Assembly (NCBI GenBank): GCA_023415775.1
Contig: JAEZJM010000026.1
Coordinates: 1-59,022 of the forward strand
Length of the DNA stretch: 59,022 nucleotides
From: Bacillota bacterium
GTDB lineage: Bacteria > Bacillota > Negativicutes > Sporomusales > UBA7701
Reading direction: 5' to 3'
Shown here: positions 43,154-52,115 of the stretch, in pieces
Layout: every line of letters starts with the position of its first letter
How positions within the stretch are numbered: position 1 is the stretch's first letter
Made by a program: the position numbers and the translations under genes
Notes under the pieces: model-generated
What the model was told of the DNA's origin: nothing
Databases searched by the model: none
What the model saw: the letters and a program-made list of their open reading frames with translations, nothing else

Positions 43154-44437
43154 ATGCGGAGTCAGGACGGCGAGTTGTTCGGTCACCCCAAAGGGCTTTA
43201 TGTGCTGTTTTTCACCGAGATGTGGGAGCGGTTCTCGTATTACGGTATGAGGGCTTTGCTGATTTACTATATGACCAAGCACCTGCTTTTCTCGCAGGGA
43301 CAGGCGTCGCAGGTTTACGGCCTGTATACGGGCTTCGTTTATATGACGCCGTTTTTCGGCGGGATGCTGGCCGACCGGGTGTGGGGCCAGCGCAAGACGG
43401 TGATCGTCGGCGGGGTGCTGATGGCGATCGGCCATTTCCTGATGGCGTTCGAGTCGCTTTTTTTCCCGGCGCTGGTGTTCCTTGTGCTGGGCAACGGGGC
43501 GTTCAAGCCGAATATCTCGACCCAGGTGGGCAACCTTTACCCGCCGGGAGACCCTCGCCGCGACCGGGCTTTCAATATTTTCTATGTGGGCATCAACCTG
43601 GGGGCGTTCCTGTCGCCGCTGGTGTGCGGGACGCTCGGCGAGGTATATGGCTGGCACTGGGGCTTCGGCTTCGCCGGTGTGGGCATGATGGCCGGTCTGT
43701 TCATCTATATCTGGGGACAGCGGTACCTGTCGCCGGAATGCGCTGTGCGCCGGCCTGCCGCCGACTGCCAGCCGGGCGGCGGCTCTCTGACCGCCGACGA
43801 GCGGGGGAGGGTGTGGCTGCTGATCGTGATGTGCCTGTTCAGCGCCGTTTTCTACATGGCGTACGAGCAGATGGGCAATACGATGGCGCTGTGGTACGAC
43901 GAGGACACCGATCGCCACATTTTCGGCTGGGAGATGCCGGCGACCTGGTTCCAATCGTTCAACCCGATGTTCATTTTCCTGCTGACGCCGCTCGTGACCT
44001 CGCTGTGGGCTTGGCAGGCCAGGCGCGGGCGCGAGCCGGACGCGATCGTGAAGATGGCGATCGGCTGCGGGCTGCTGGGGCTGTCGTTCCTGGTGCTCAT
44101 GCCGGCCGCGAAGCTGTACGATGTCGACGGCACGCCGGTAAACATGTTGTGGACGATCGCCTACATTTTCATCCTCACTGTCGGCGAGCTGTATCTGTCG
44201 CCGGTCGGCCTGTCGCTGTTCACGAAGCTGTCGCCGCCGCGCATGGTGTCGATGATGATGGGGGTGTGGTTTATGTCGTCGTTCGCCGGCAACTTCCTGG
44301 CCGGTTATATCGGCACGTTTTGGGACGTGCTGCCGAAGGACAAGTTCTTTCTGCTGCTGGCGGTGATCGCCTTTGCCGCCGGCGCCGGCATCCTAGCCTA
44401 CCGGCGGCTGGCCGGCAGCGCGGCCCGCTGCGCGTGA
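43154..44437 (+). CDS. POT/PTR-family peptide transporter
   Basis: A 427-residue proton-dependent oligopeptide transporter. The family signature FFTEMWERFSYYGMRALL (with the ExxER proton/peptide site) lies near residue 17, and a second PTR2 block FNIFYVGINLGAF lies near residue 140. About 12 membrane segments. GGAGGAGG precedes the ATG. It imports di- and tripeptides. The nearby exported hydrolases and iminopeptidase-like enzyme could supply or use such peptides. Confidence 0.93.
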   Translation: MRSQDGELFGHPKGLYVLFFTEMWERFSYYGMRALLIYYMTKHLLFSQGQASQVYGLYTGFVYMTPFFGGMLADRVWGQRKTVIVGGVLMAIGHFLMAFESLFFPALVFLVLGNGAFKPNISTQVGNLYPPGDPRRDRAFNIFYVGINLGAFLSPLVCGTLGEVYGWHWGFGFAGVGMMAGLFIYIWGQRYLSPECAVRRPAADCQPGGGSLTADERGRVWLLIVMCLFSAVFYMAYEQMGNTMALWYDEDTDRHIFGWEMPATWFQSFNPMFIFLLTPLVTSLWAWQARRGREPDAIVKMAIGCGLLGLSFLVLMPAAKLYDVDGTPVNMLWTIAYIFILTVGELYLSPVGLSLFTKLSPPRMVSMMMGVWFMSSFAGNFLAGYIGTFWDVLPKDKFFLLLAVIAFAAGAGILAYRRLAGSAARCA

Positions 44438-44453
44438 GGCGTAGGGGAATTTG

Positions 44454-44494
44454 AAAAAAGGGACAGTCCTTTGTTGGACTGCCCCTTTAATTTT
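44454..44494 (+). terminator. Rho-independent terminator
   Basis: GGGACAGTCC pairs with GGACTGCCCC around TTTGTT, with AAAAAA before and TTTAATTTT after. It also shows that the hydrogenase gene cannot start as far upstream as 44471. Confidence 0.82.
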
Positions 44495-44554
44495 ACAGGC
44501 AATAGCTGTATCCGCCTCGCATATGATGATAAAAATTTAGAACTGAGGCGTAAT

Positions 44555-45526
44555 ATGGACAAAGCCGAATTCCAAAAACAATGTGTCGACAATGCGACAG
44601 CCGAAAACCACGGCTTATCGGCAAAGATCTTACCCATTGTCCGCAGTTATCTACTTGATAACCCCGTCGGCAAGCTGCCTGTGATCTGGCTGGAGACGAG
44701 CGACAGCGGCGACAATAATATTGCCTTCATGAATACGGCGTATCCGTACTTGAACCAGGTATTTACCGATATGATCGAGCTCTTGTACAGCAATACGTTT
44801 ATGGCGGCCCAGGGAAGCGACGCGCTCCGGTTGTTGGCGGAGGCCCTCAATGACTGTCGCGGCAAGTTCACGCTGGTGGTCGAGGGAGCCGTGCCGACAA
44901 AACACGGCGGCATCTATAATGTTATCGCCCGGACAAAGACCGGCCCTATTACGGCGCTGGAGGCGGTGACACGACTGGGAGAAGCTGCGCAGTATGTAGT
45001 CGCTATCGGCACCTGCGCGAGTTTTGGCGGCGCAACGTCGGCCGCCCCTAATCTGACTGGCTCGGTAGCGGTTAGTAAGGTACTGAAGCGGCCGGTTATC
45101 AATGTCAGCGGCTGCCCGGTCAATCCCGACTGGTTTGTGGGAACATTAGCCCACCTGATAATGTATGGACAGCCCGAACTCGACGATCTCGGCCGGCCAA
45201 AACTCTTTTACGGTTTCACCGTCCACCGGCATTGCCAGCGCCGGTCATATTTCGACAACAAGGACTTCGCGGCAAAACTCGGCGACATTGAATGCATGTT
45301 TTCTCAGGGATGCATGGGCCCGCGCACCGGCTCCGACTGCCCATACCGGCAGTGGATAAATCACGTGAGCTGGCCGGTCAAAGTAAATACTCCGTGCATC
45401 GGTTGCACAAACCGGGACTTCCCTGACGGGTCTGCCCCCTTTTTCACGCCCTTACCCGCAAAGAGCCAGACTGAAGAGACCGACGACGAACAGCAGCCGG
45501 GCGGGGAGAAAGGAGGGGCATCATGA
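44555..45526 (+). CDS. [NiFe] hydrogenase small subunit with altered proximal-cluster site
   Basis: A 323-residue small subunit. The usual WLxxxxCxxC proximal-cluster motif reads WLETSDSGDNN here, so the two cysteines are replaced by Ser51 and Asn54. The other two proximal ligands remain: Cys154 in GTCASFGG and Cys187 in GCPVNP. Distal cluster ligands His224, Cys227, Cys247 and Cys253, and medial ligands Cys262, Cys281 and Cys284, are present. There is no Tat signal and no membrane anchor, so the enzyme is probably cytoplasmic. GAGG 8 bases before the ATG fixes the start. It overlaps the large subunit by 4 bases. Confidence 0.92.
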   Translation: MDKAEFQKQCVDNATAENHGLSAKILPIVRSYLLDNPVGKLPVIWLETSDSGDNNIAFMNTAYPYLNQVFTDMIELLYSNTFMAAQGSDALRLLAEALNDCRGKFTLVVEGAVPTKHGGIYNVIARTKTGPITALEAVTRLGEAAQYVVAIGTCASFGGATSAAPNLTGSVAVSKVLKRPVINVSGCPVNPDWFVGTLAHLIMYGQPELDDLGRPKLFYGFTVHRHCQRRSYFDNKDFAAKLGDIECMFSQGCMGPRTGSDCPYRQWINHVSWPVKVNTPCIGCTNRDFPDGSAPFFTPLPAKSQTEETDDEQQPGGEKGGAS

Positions 45527-46926
45527 GTCCGCAGAAAATCTTGTTCAGCCCCGTTACCCGGTTGAGCGGCTTGCTGTCCGCCGAGTTGTACTTGGATGAC
45601 GGATTAATAGTCGAGGCCGATGTCAGCAGCACTATGTTCCGCGGCTTCGAGTACATCATGCGCGACAGGCACGTTACCGATGCCGTATACATGACCCAGC
45701 GGATCTGCGGCATTTGCTCCATGGCCCACGGCGCTGTTGCAAGCTATCTCCTCGATCAGTTATATGACAACGATATTGCGGAAAACGCCCAGTATCTGCG
45801 AAACATTATGTTCGGGGCCGATTTTCTGCAAAACCATATCCGTCATTTCTATTTCTTTGGGTTGCCTGACTTTGTTATTATGCCTGACCAACCGCCGTTC
45901 CTGAATCAAAACTGCTTTGACTGCCGCCTCGATTACGAAGATAACAGGCGGGTGGCCGGGCACTATAGCGAAGCCGTCAGGGCGGCGGAAAAAAGCCATC
46001 AGTTGCTCGCGCTGTTCGGCGGCAAGGCCCCCCATCAGCACAGCTTCCTCCACGGCGGGGTCGCGGTTGCGCCGACGGCGGATAAGATAAACCAGGCCCT
46101 GGCGCTGGTCCGGGATATCCATGATTTTGTCCAACGTTTTATGGTGCCGGATACCGAACTGATTGCCAAGTGCTATGAGGATTACTACCACATAGGAGAA
46201 ACCCCTGGCAGGTTTCTCTCCTTCGGGTTGTTCCGCTTCGGCGCAAAAAACGAGCAAATACTGTGGAAATCCGGCGTTTTGGATGATGGCTGCCTGACGC
46301 AACCACAGCTCGATTTGATCCACGAGGACCTTACTAACGCCTGGTTCGAGCGGGCAAAAGGGGTGGAGGAAGCAGCAAGACCCGCCCCGCGCAAGCCGGG
46401 AGCCTACACCTGGACGAAAGCGGTTCTTTACCGTGGACGCCACTATGAAGGCGGACCGCTGGCCCGGATGACCATCAACGGTCTTTACCGTGGCGGCACA
46501 GCCACGATGGACCGGATTGTCGCCCGCACCCTGGAAACGCTTCTCATCACAGAGCTTGTCGAGAGGTGGCTGCAGAAACTGCAGCCCGGCGAACCGCCGA
46601 TCAACCAAAAACGAGAGCTTGTACGCCATCAGGCCATTTCCGTTACCGATGCCATGAGGGGCGCGTTGCTGCATTCCGCCCGGATACGCGGCGAACAGGT
46701 GGAAAGCTATGACGTCATTACCCCGACCGGCTGGAACTTTTCCCCCAAGGACGACTTGGGCAACCGCGGCCCGGCGGAGACAGCCCTCGTCGGCACAGTA
46801 ATCCATGCATCCGAGCTGAAATACGTTATTCCCGGCCGCATTATCCGCTCGTTCGATCCCTGTATATCATGCGCCACTCATTTGATAGAACAGCGCAACA
46901 TAGCTGCGCACCGTAACCGCGAATAA
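45523..46926 (+). CDS. [NiFe] hydrogenase large subunit
   Basis: A 467-residue catalytic subunit. The Ni-Fe ligands are complete: RICGICSMAH (Cys62, Cys65) near the N-terminus and DPCISCATH (Cys447, Cys450, His453) at the C-terminus. A 14-residue tail after His453 would be cut off by a maturation protease, which is not in this window. It is shorter than typical membrane-bound group 1 subunits. With no cytochrome b, no Tat signal and no diaphorase genes adjacent, its electron partner is unclear. Confidence 0.95.
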   Translation: MSPQKILFSPVTRLSGLLSAELYLDDGLIVEADVSSTMFRGFEYIMRDRHVTDAVYMTQRICGICSMAHGAVASYLLDQLYDNDIAENAQYLRNIMFGADFLQNHIRHFYFFGLPDFVIMPDQPPFLNQNCFDCRLDYEDNRRVAGHYSEAVRAAEKSHQLLALFGGKAPHQHSFLHGGVAVAPTADKINQALALVRDIHDFVQRFMVPDTELIAKCYEDYYHIGETPGRFLSFGLFRFGAKNEQILWKSGVLDDGCLTQPQLDLIHEDLTNAWFERAKGVEEAARPAPRKPGAYTWTKAVLYRGRHYEGGPLARMTINGLYRGGTATMDRIVARTLETLLITELVERWLQKLQPGEPPINQKRELVRHQAISVTDAMRGALLHSARIRGEQVESYDVITPTGWNFSPKDDLGNRGPAETALVGTVIHASELKYVIPGRIIRSFDPCISCATHLIEQRNIAAHRNRE

Positions 46927-46989
46927 TTTGCACACTTTTTCTTCTCACACCCATATCATATATTGACAAAGAAATTGGGAGGAATAAGT

Positions 46990-47589
46990 ATGGCTAAGCC
47001 TGGCTGTTATCCGGCCAAAAGCGGTTATGGCTGCCCCCCGTCTTGCCTGCCTGCTGAGGACGAGTGCCCAAATCATCCTGATTTATACTTGCTGAGAGAC
47101 GCCGCAGCCGATGAGCGCGGCGCGATTGCCGATTATTTGTTCTGTGCCGCAGAGACTTGTTTAGACGAAGTTTTTCTGGATGTGGTTGAGGATGAAATGC
47201 GGCATTTTGCGGAAACCATGAGGCTTATATCCTTGTTTGATCCGGTACAGGCCGAGATGCTCGAGGAGGAAGATCTCGGCTTCCTGGTTTTGAGACGGCC
47301 GATGGGCAAGCCGAAATGGGCGCCCGCCAAAAAGGCGCAGCAGGCGGAGGATGTTGGGGTCGTCCCGCCCGGCAAGAAGGATTTACCGGCGATCCGTTGC
47401 CTAACAAAGGCCATTCAGGACGAGCTGCACGCGATAAACAAGTATCAGCGCTATATGAACGAGGCTGAGGATTCCCGCGTAAAAGAGCACTTTTGTGAGC
47501 TGATGAATGATGAAAAGGAACATGTCGCCGAATTTACCGCCGCATTGTTTAAGTTGACTCACGAGCCACTGCCGGAAGAGACTGATTGA
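46990..47589 (+). CDS. Double ferritin-like (EncFtn/rubrerythrin-like) protein with Cys-rich N-terminus
   Basis: A 199-residue protein. The first ~25 residues carry four cysteines (CYPAKSGYGCPPSC and DEC), a possible metal site. Two helical-hairpin repeats follow, each with Glu ... ExxH: DERGAIADY ... DEMRHF (~residues 37-72) and DELHAINKYQRY ... DEKEHVAEF (~residues 145-185). The second repeat looks like encapsulated-ferritin half-domains. AGGAAT precedes the ATG. It follows the hydrogenase by 63 bases and ends at a terminator, so it is probably co-expressed. A role in iron handling or peroxide/oxygen protection of the hydrogenase is inference. Confidence 0.75.
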   Translation: MAKPGCYPAKSGYGCPPSCLPAEDECPNHPDLYLLRDAAADERGAIADYLFCAAETCLDEVFLDVVEDEMRHFAETMRLISLFDPVQAEMLEEEDLGFLVLRRPMGKPKWAPAKKAQQAEDVGVVPPGKKDLPAIRCLTKAIQDELHAINKYQRYMNEAEDSRVKEHFCELMNDEKEHVAEFTAALFKLTHEPLPEETD

Positions 47590-47600
47590 TCAGTGTCTAA

Positions 47601-47650
47601 AAAACAAAAGGACCGCCTGGCTGTATGAAGCGAGGCGGTCCTTTTGTTTT
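47601..47650 (+). terminator. Rho-independent terminator
   Basis: AACAAAAGGACCGCCT pairs with AGGCGGTCCTTTTGTT, with a T tail. It closes the hydrogenase operon. Confidence 0.9.
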
Positions 47651-47764
47651 TGGAGTTGGCAAGTATTTTTAGCGGCGGGGCGGGACGGCAGGAATAGGCG
47701 GGGGGCGGCGAGAAGTGAAAGGCGATATTATGGGGCAATATTTCAGTGCGGGGGGGCGGATTTT

Positions 47765-48601
47765 TTGAACACTTTTTGCATCGATTCGCTGGCCGCGGTC
47801 GGCCGCGAGGTGCGGGCCGACATCGTCAGGATGACGGCGGCGGCGGGCTCGGGGCATCCGGGCGGCAGCCTGTCGGCGGTGGAGCTGTTGACGGCCCTTT
47901 ATTTCAAGGTTATGCGCCACCGGCCGACAGAACCTAAGTGGCCGGAGCGGGACCGGTTCATATTGTCGAAGGGGCATGCCTGCCCGCTCTTGTATTCGGT
48001 GATGGCTCGCAGTGGGTATCTGCCGGTTGAGGAGTTGACGTCGCTGCGGAAGTTCGGCAGCTGTCTGCAGGGCCACCCGAGCTGCCTGGCGCTGCCGGCC
48101 TTGGAGGTGTCGGGAGGGTCGCTGGGACAGGGGCTGTCGATCGCCAACGGCCTGGCGCTGACGGCGAAGATGAACGGACAGGGCTTTAGGGTGTATTGCC
48201 TGATGGGCGACGGCGAGTTGCAGGAGGGCCAGGTATGGGAGGCGGCGATGTCGGCCGCCCACTATAAGCTGGACAACGTGTGCGCGCTGGTGGATTACAA
48301 CGGCCTGCAGATCGACGGCGACGTGGAGAATGTTATGGGCCTGGCGCCGCTGGCCGAGAAGTGGCGGGCGTTCAACTGGCACACGGTCGAGATCGACGGC
48401 CACGACTATGAGCAGGTGCTGGCGGCCTACGACGAGGCGGCGCGGACACAAGGCAAGCCGACGGTCATCATCGCCCGGACGGTGAAGGGCAAGGGCGTTT
48501 CCTTCATGGAGAACGCCGCCGGCTGGCACGGCAAGGCGCCGAACGCCGACGAGCTCGCGCGGGCGCTGGACGAAATATACGGGAGGGGGCTGGGGCAATG
48601 A
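47765..48601 (+). CDS. Transketolase, N-terminal subunit
   Basis: A 278-residue split-transketolase half that binds thiamine diphosphate: SGHPGGSLS near residue 30, the GDGELQEGQVWEA segment with the TPP/metal motif near residue 147, and KGKGVSFME near residue 243. It works with the C-terminal half encoded next, moving two-carbon units between sugar phosphates. It starts at TTG, with a G-rich sequence upstream; the overlap of its stop with the next start (ATGA) supports coupled translation. Confidence 0.95.
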   Translation: MNTFCIDSLAAVGREVRADIVRMTAAAGSGHPGGSLSAVELLTALYFKVMRHRPTEPKWPERDRFILSKGHACPLLYSVMARSGYLPVEELTSLRKFGSCLQGHPSCLALPALEVSGGSLGQGLSIANGLALTAKMNGQGFRVYCLMGDGELQEGQVWEAAMSAAHYKLDNVCALVDYNGLQIDGDVENVMGLAPLAEKWRAFNWHTVEIDGHDYEQVLAAYDEAARTQGKPTVIIARTVKGKGVSFMENAAGWHGKAPNADELARALDEIYGRGLGQ

Positions 48602-49545
48602 GCGACAAGATGCTGCCGACCAGGGACGGCTACGGCCATGGGCTGCTGGCGCTGGGGGCCGCCAACCCGGACGTGGTGGTGCTGGACGCCGACCTGGCCA
48701 AATCCACCCGCTCGGACTGGTTCGCCGCCAAGTTCCCGGAGCGGTTTTTCGATATGGGCATCGCCGAGCAGGATATGGTCGGCACGGCGGCCGGTATGGC
48801 GCTGGGCGGCAAGATACCGTTCGCGACGACGTACGGCGTTTTTCTGGCCGGCCGGGCCTGGGACCAGATCAGGACGACGGTGTGCTACGCGAACCTCAAT
48901 GTGAAGATCGCCGGCAACCACGGCGGCATTTCGGTGGGGGCGGACGGGGCGACCCACCAGGCGCTGGAGGATATCGCCCTGATGAGGGTGTTGCCGAATA
49001 TGAGGGTGATCGTGCCGTGCGACGCGGTGGAGGCGAAGAAGGCGACTATTGCTTCGGCGGCTGTGCACGGGCCGTGTTTCCTGCGCTTCGCCCGCGAGGC
49101 GACGCCGGTTTTTACGGCCGAGGACGACGGGTTCGAGATCGGCAAGGCGGTGACGCTCCGCGATGGGACGGACGCGACGATCATTGCCTGCGGGCCGATC
49201 GTGTACGAGGCGCTGCTCGCCCATGATATGCTGAAGGAGAAGGGCATCGTGGCGCGGGTGATCAATATGCACACCGTCAAGCCGCTGGACGAGGCGGCCG
49301 TGCTGAAGGCGGCCGCCGAGACGGGGGCGATCGTGACCGCCGAGGAGCATCAGGTTTACGGCGGCCTGGGCGGTGCGGTGGCCGAGGCGCTGGTGCGGCA
49401 CAGGCCGGTGCCGGTGGCAATGGTGGGCGTCGCCGACACGTTCGGCGAGTCGGGCACGCCGGAGGAACTGGCGGTCCGCTACGGTCTGACGGCCAAGGAT
49501 ATCGTCGCCGCGGTAACCGAGGTGCTAGCGCGCAAGCGGGGCTAG
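48598..49545 (+). CDS. Transketolase, C-terminal subunit
   Basis: A 315-residue subunit containing the pyrimidine-binding domain (DMGIAEQDMVGTAAGMA, with the conserved Glu) and the C-terminal transketolase domain (VINMHTVKPLDE). It completes the enzyme with the preceding gene. Split transketolases are common in Firmicutes. It ends before a strong terminator. Confidence 0.95.
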   Translation: MSDKMLPTRDGYGHGLLALGAANPDVVVLDADLAKSTRSDWFAAKFPERFFDMGIAEQDMVGTAAGMALGGKIPFATTYGVFLAGRAWDQIRTTVCYANLNVKIAGNHGGISVGADGATHQALEDIALMRVLPNMRVIVPCDAVEAKKATIASAAVHGPCFLRFAREATPVFTAEDDGFEIGKAVTLRDGTDATIIACGPIVYEALLAHDMLKEKGIVARVINMHTVKPLDEAAVLKAAAETGAIVTAEEHQVYGGLGGAVAEALVRHRPVPVAMVGVADTFGESGTPEELAVRYGLTAKDIVAAVTEVLARKRG

Positions 49546-49568
49546 ACAGAGAAAAGCATATAAATACG

Positions 49569-49600
49569 AAGAGCCAGGTATTGTACCTGGCTCTTGCTGT
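49569..49600 (+). terminator. Rho-independent terminator
   Basis: A perfect 12-base stem AAGAGCCAGGTA / TACCTGGCTCTT has a TTG loop. It follows the transketolase genes; the tail is only moderately T-rich. It could also serve the convergent zinc-ribbon gene. Confidence 0.82.
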
Positions 49601-49618
49601 TTGACTATGACGGCTCTG

Positions 49619-49846
49619 TCAGTGGCAGCCGCCGCAGCAGCCGCCGCAGGATCCCTGGCGCTCGGGCATGGGGCACGCCGGGGCGGCTCCTTTCGCCATT
49701 TGGGCCGGCGATGTTACGGACAGTTGTTTTTTCAGGGCGTTTTCGCCGCAGGCGGGGCAGGGGGCGCCGGCGTCCTGCGCGCCCATTTTCTGCAGCAGCT
49801 CGACTTTTTTGCCGCATTTTGCACAGGAATATTCGTAGATGGGCAT
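49619..49846 (-). CDS. FmdB-type zinc ribbon protein
   Basis: A 75-residue protein beginning MPIYEYSCAKCGKK, the FmdB signature, with a second CPACG knuckle. A glycine/cysteine-rich tail (CGGCCGGCH) may bind further metal. The family is a putative regulator named after the formylmethanofuran dehydrogenase operon. GGAGAG lies 8 bases upstream of the ATG. It is transcribed alone, divergent from the oxidoreductase operon. Confidence 0.88.
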   Translation of the reverse strand: MPIYEYSCAKCGKKVELLQKMGAQDAGAPCPACGENALKKQLSVTSPAQMAKGAAPACPMPERQGSCGGCCGGCH

Positions 49847-49936
49847 CGGTTTTCTCTCCTAATCTTGATTTGGGTGGTATGGGTACCATCAGACATAAAG
49901 ATTCAATGCCGGGAATGATTATTCCTTTTGGCGGCG

Positions 49937-49963
49937 AGCGGCCGTTTCCGGCCGTTTTTTGAT
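49937..49963 (+). terminator. Terminator-like hairpin with no assigned transcript
   Basis: A CGGCCG/CGGCCG stem around TTTC is followed by TTTTTT on the plus strand. No plus-strand gene ends here. It may stop read-through or end a short RNA. Confidence 0.4.
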
Positions 49964-50061
49964 TTGTCCGATTGACAGCGGAAACAACCTGGCGGTAAAA
50001 TTAAAATGAAAACATTTTTCATATCGTGGAAATAGTTGTGGTTGAGGAAAGAGGGGAGAAG

Positions 50062-50613
50062 ATGAAGGAGATAAGATGGCACGGCCGCGGCGGGCAGGGC
50101 GGCTTTACGGCCGCGCGCCTGCTGGGGATGGCCGCTTCGCTGGCCGAGGAGTATTTCGTCCAGGCTTTCCCGTCGTTCGGTCCCGAACGGCGGGGCGCGC
50201 CGGTGCTGGCGTTCACCCGCATCGACACCAAACCGATCCACGACCACAGCAAGGTGTACGGTTGCGATTACGTGGTGGTGCTGGACGAAAGCCTGCTGGA
50301 GGTCGTCGATGTCTTCGAGGGACTGAAGCCGGGAGGCGAGGTGCTGATAAATTCCGCCCGTGACGCCGGCGCCTTCGCGGGCGAAGGCCGGCGGGTGCAT
50401 ACCATCGACGCCACGGGGATTGCGCTGGCCGTCCTGGGGCAGCCGGTGACGAGCACGCCGATGTTCGGGGCGTTCGTGGGCGCGACCGGGCTGGTGACGC
50501 TTTCGGCGGCGCTGGCGGCGGTCGACGAGATGCTGCCTGCCGACAGCCGGGCGCAGAACCGCGAGGTGGTGGAGTGGACGTATAACGAGCTCAGGAGGAA
50601 GGTCCATGCATAA
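50062..50613 (+). CDS. 2-oxoacid:ferredoxin oxidoreductase, gamma subunit
   Basis: A 183-residue subunit with the family start IRWHGRGGQGGFTAARLL and the FPSFGPERRGAPV segment (residues ~34-46). It is the first of four genes in the order gamma, delta, alpha, beta, as in pyruvate and 2-oxoisovalerate enzymes of anaerobes. GAGGGGAG sits just before the ATG at 50062, preferred over 50026. It overlaps delta by 8 bases. Confidence 0.93.
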   Translation: MKEIRWHGRGGQGGFTAARLLGMAASLAEEYFVQAFPSFGPERRGAPVLAFTRIDTKPIHDHSKVYGCDYVVVLDESLLEVVDVFEGLKPGGEVLINSARDAGAFAGEGRRVHTIDATGIALAVLGQPVTSTPMFGAFVGATGLVTLSAALAAVDEMLPADSRAQNREVVEWTYNELRRKVHA

Positions 50614-50914
50614 ACCGACAGTGAGCGCGTTCCAGTATCCGCGGACGAGGGAGGAGATGCCCCGCGGGCCGTACGCGAAGGCGGCGGTGCTTGTGGAGGC
50701 CAACGCCGGCTGGCGGCTCTTTCACCCAGTCATCCAGACGGCCAAGTGCCGTAAGTGCCAGCAGTGCTGGCTGATCTGCCCCGACGGAGCTATCGACCGC
50801 ACGGGCGATAATTATGCCGTTGATTACAACTTCTGCAAGGGCTGCGGCCTGTGCGCGGCCGAATGCCCGGCAAAGGCGATCGCGATGGTGAAGGAGGGCG
50901 TCAACGGTGAGTAG
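50606..50914 (+). CDS. 2-oxoacid:ferredoxin oxidoreductase, delta (ferredoxin) subunit
   Basis: A 102-residue subunit with two [4Fe-4S] motifs, CRKCQQCWLICP and CKGCGLCAAECP. It carries electrons from the thiamine site to ferredoxin. AGGAGGAAGG lies before the ATG, and it overlaps the alpha gene by 8 bases. Confidence 0.95.
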   Translation: MHKPTVSAFQYPRTREEMPRGPYAKAAVLVEANAGWRLFHPVIQTAKCRKCQQCWLICPDGAIDRTGDNYAVDYNFCKGCGLCAAECPAKAIAMVKEGVNGE

Positions 50915-52115
50915 CGAAGCATTGGAGACGAAACGGGCCTTCATTTCCGCCAACGACGCCGTATCTTACGGCGTGCGGCTCTGCCGGCCCGAGGTCATCG
51001 CCGCTTATCCGATCACGCCGCAAACGTCGGTGGTGGAGAAGCTGTCGGAGTTTATCGCCGGCGGTGAGATGGACTGCCAGTTTATCAATGTGGAGAGCGA
51101 GCACAGCGCGATGGCGGCGGTGATGGGGGCGGCGATGATGGGTTGCCGGACGTTCACGGCGTCGTCGTCGCAGGGGCTGCTGTATATGTGCGAGATGCTG
51201 CATTATGTGAGCGGCAGCCGGTTTTCGGTCGTGATGATGAACGCCAACCGCACGGTGGCGGCGCCGTGGAATATTTTCGGCGACCACCGCGATTCGCTGG
51301 CGATGCGCGACGCCGGCTGGCTGCAGGTGTATGTGGAGAACGGGCAGGAGGCGCTGGATACGGTGATCCAGGCCTATAAGGTGGCCGAGGACGCCGCCGT
51401 GCAGACGCCGGTGATGGTGTGCCTGGACGGGTTCGTGCTGACGCATACGTACGAGGTGGTGAGCATTCCGGGGCAGCGGGAGGTGGATGCCTTCCTGCCG
51501 CGGTATGCGCCCGGCGAGAATGTCCTCGATTTGGCCAACCCCCGCAGTTTGTGCATTTCCGTCGCCCCCGAATGGCAGACGGAGTTCCGCTATCAGCAGC
51601 AGGAGGCGATGGCGGCGGCCAGGAAGGCGATCGCCAGGGCCGACGGCGATTTCGCCGCCGCATTCGGCCGGCGCTGGGGCGGCATGATGGAGGAGTACCG
51701 CTGCGAGGATGCCGAGTATGTGCTGATGGGCATGGGCAGTGTGATGGGGACGACAAGGATCGTCGTCGACAAGCTGCGGGCCGAAGGGCTGAAGGTGGGG
51801 CTAGTCAAGGTCCGCTACTTCCGGCCGTTCCCGAACGAGGAGATTGCCGCGCTGGGCAGGCGAGTGAAGGGCATCGGGGTGATCGACCGCGACGTGTCGT
51901 TCGGCAACGCGGGGGCGCTTTATACCGAGGCGAAGGCCGCGCTTTACAGCGCCGGGGGCGCCGCCCCGCACACGGTGAACTTTATCGCTGGGCTTTCCGG
52001 CCGCGATATAACGAAGGAACACCTGGAGAAGATGTACCGCAAGGTGATCGCCCTGACGGAGGGCAAGGCCGAGCGGGAGCTACAATTCGCGGGATTGAGG
52101 TGGGAAGAGTGGTGA
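50907..52115 (+). CDS. 2-oxoacid:ferredoxin oxidoreductase, alpha subunit
   Basis: A 402-residue subunit with the pyrimidine-binding and transketolase-C-like domains: AYPITPQTSVVEKL near residue 30, the NVESEHSAMAAVMGA segment with the catalytic Glu, and GLKVGLVKVRYFRPFP. Together with beta it decarboxylates a 2-oxoacid to acyl-CoA and reduces ferredoxin. Pyruvate or branched 2-oxoacids fit. Sequence alone does not decide. GTG start with AGGAGGG upstream. Confidence 0.94.
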   Translation: MSSEALETKRAFISANDAVSYGVRLCRPEVIAAYPITPQTSVVEKLSEFIAGGEMDCQFINVESEHSAMAAVMGAAMMGCRTFTASSSQGLLYMCEMLHYVSGSRFSVVMMNANRTVAAPWNIFGDHRDSLAMRDAGWLQVYVENGQEALDTVIQAYKVAEDAAVQTPVMVCLDGFVLTHTYEVVSIPGQREVDAFLPRYAPGENVLDLANPRSLCISVAPEWQTEFRYQQQEAMAAARKAIARADGDFAAAFGRRWGGMMEEYRCEDAEYVLMGMGSVMGTTRIVVDKLRAEGLKVGLVKVRYFRPFPNEEIAALGRRVKGIGVIDRDVSFGNAGALYTEAKAALYSAGGAAPHTVNFIAGLSGRDITKEHLEKMYRKVIALTEGKAERELQFAGLRWEEW

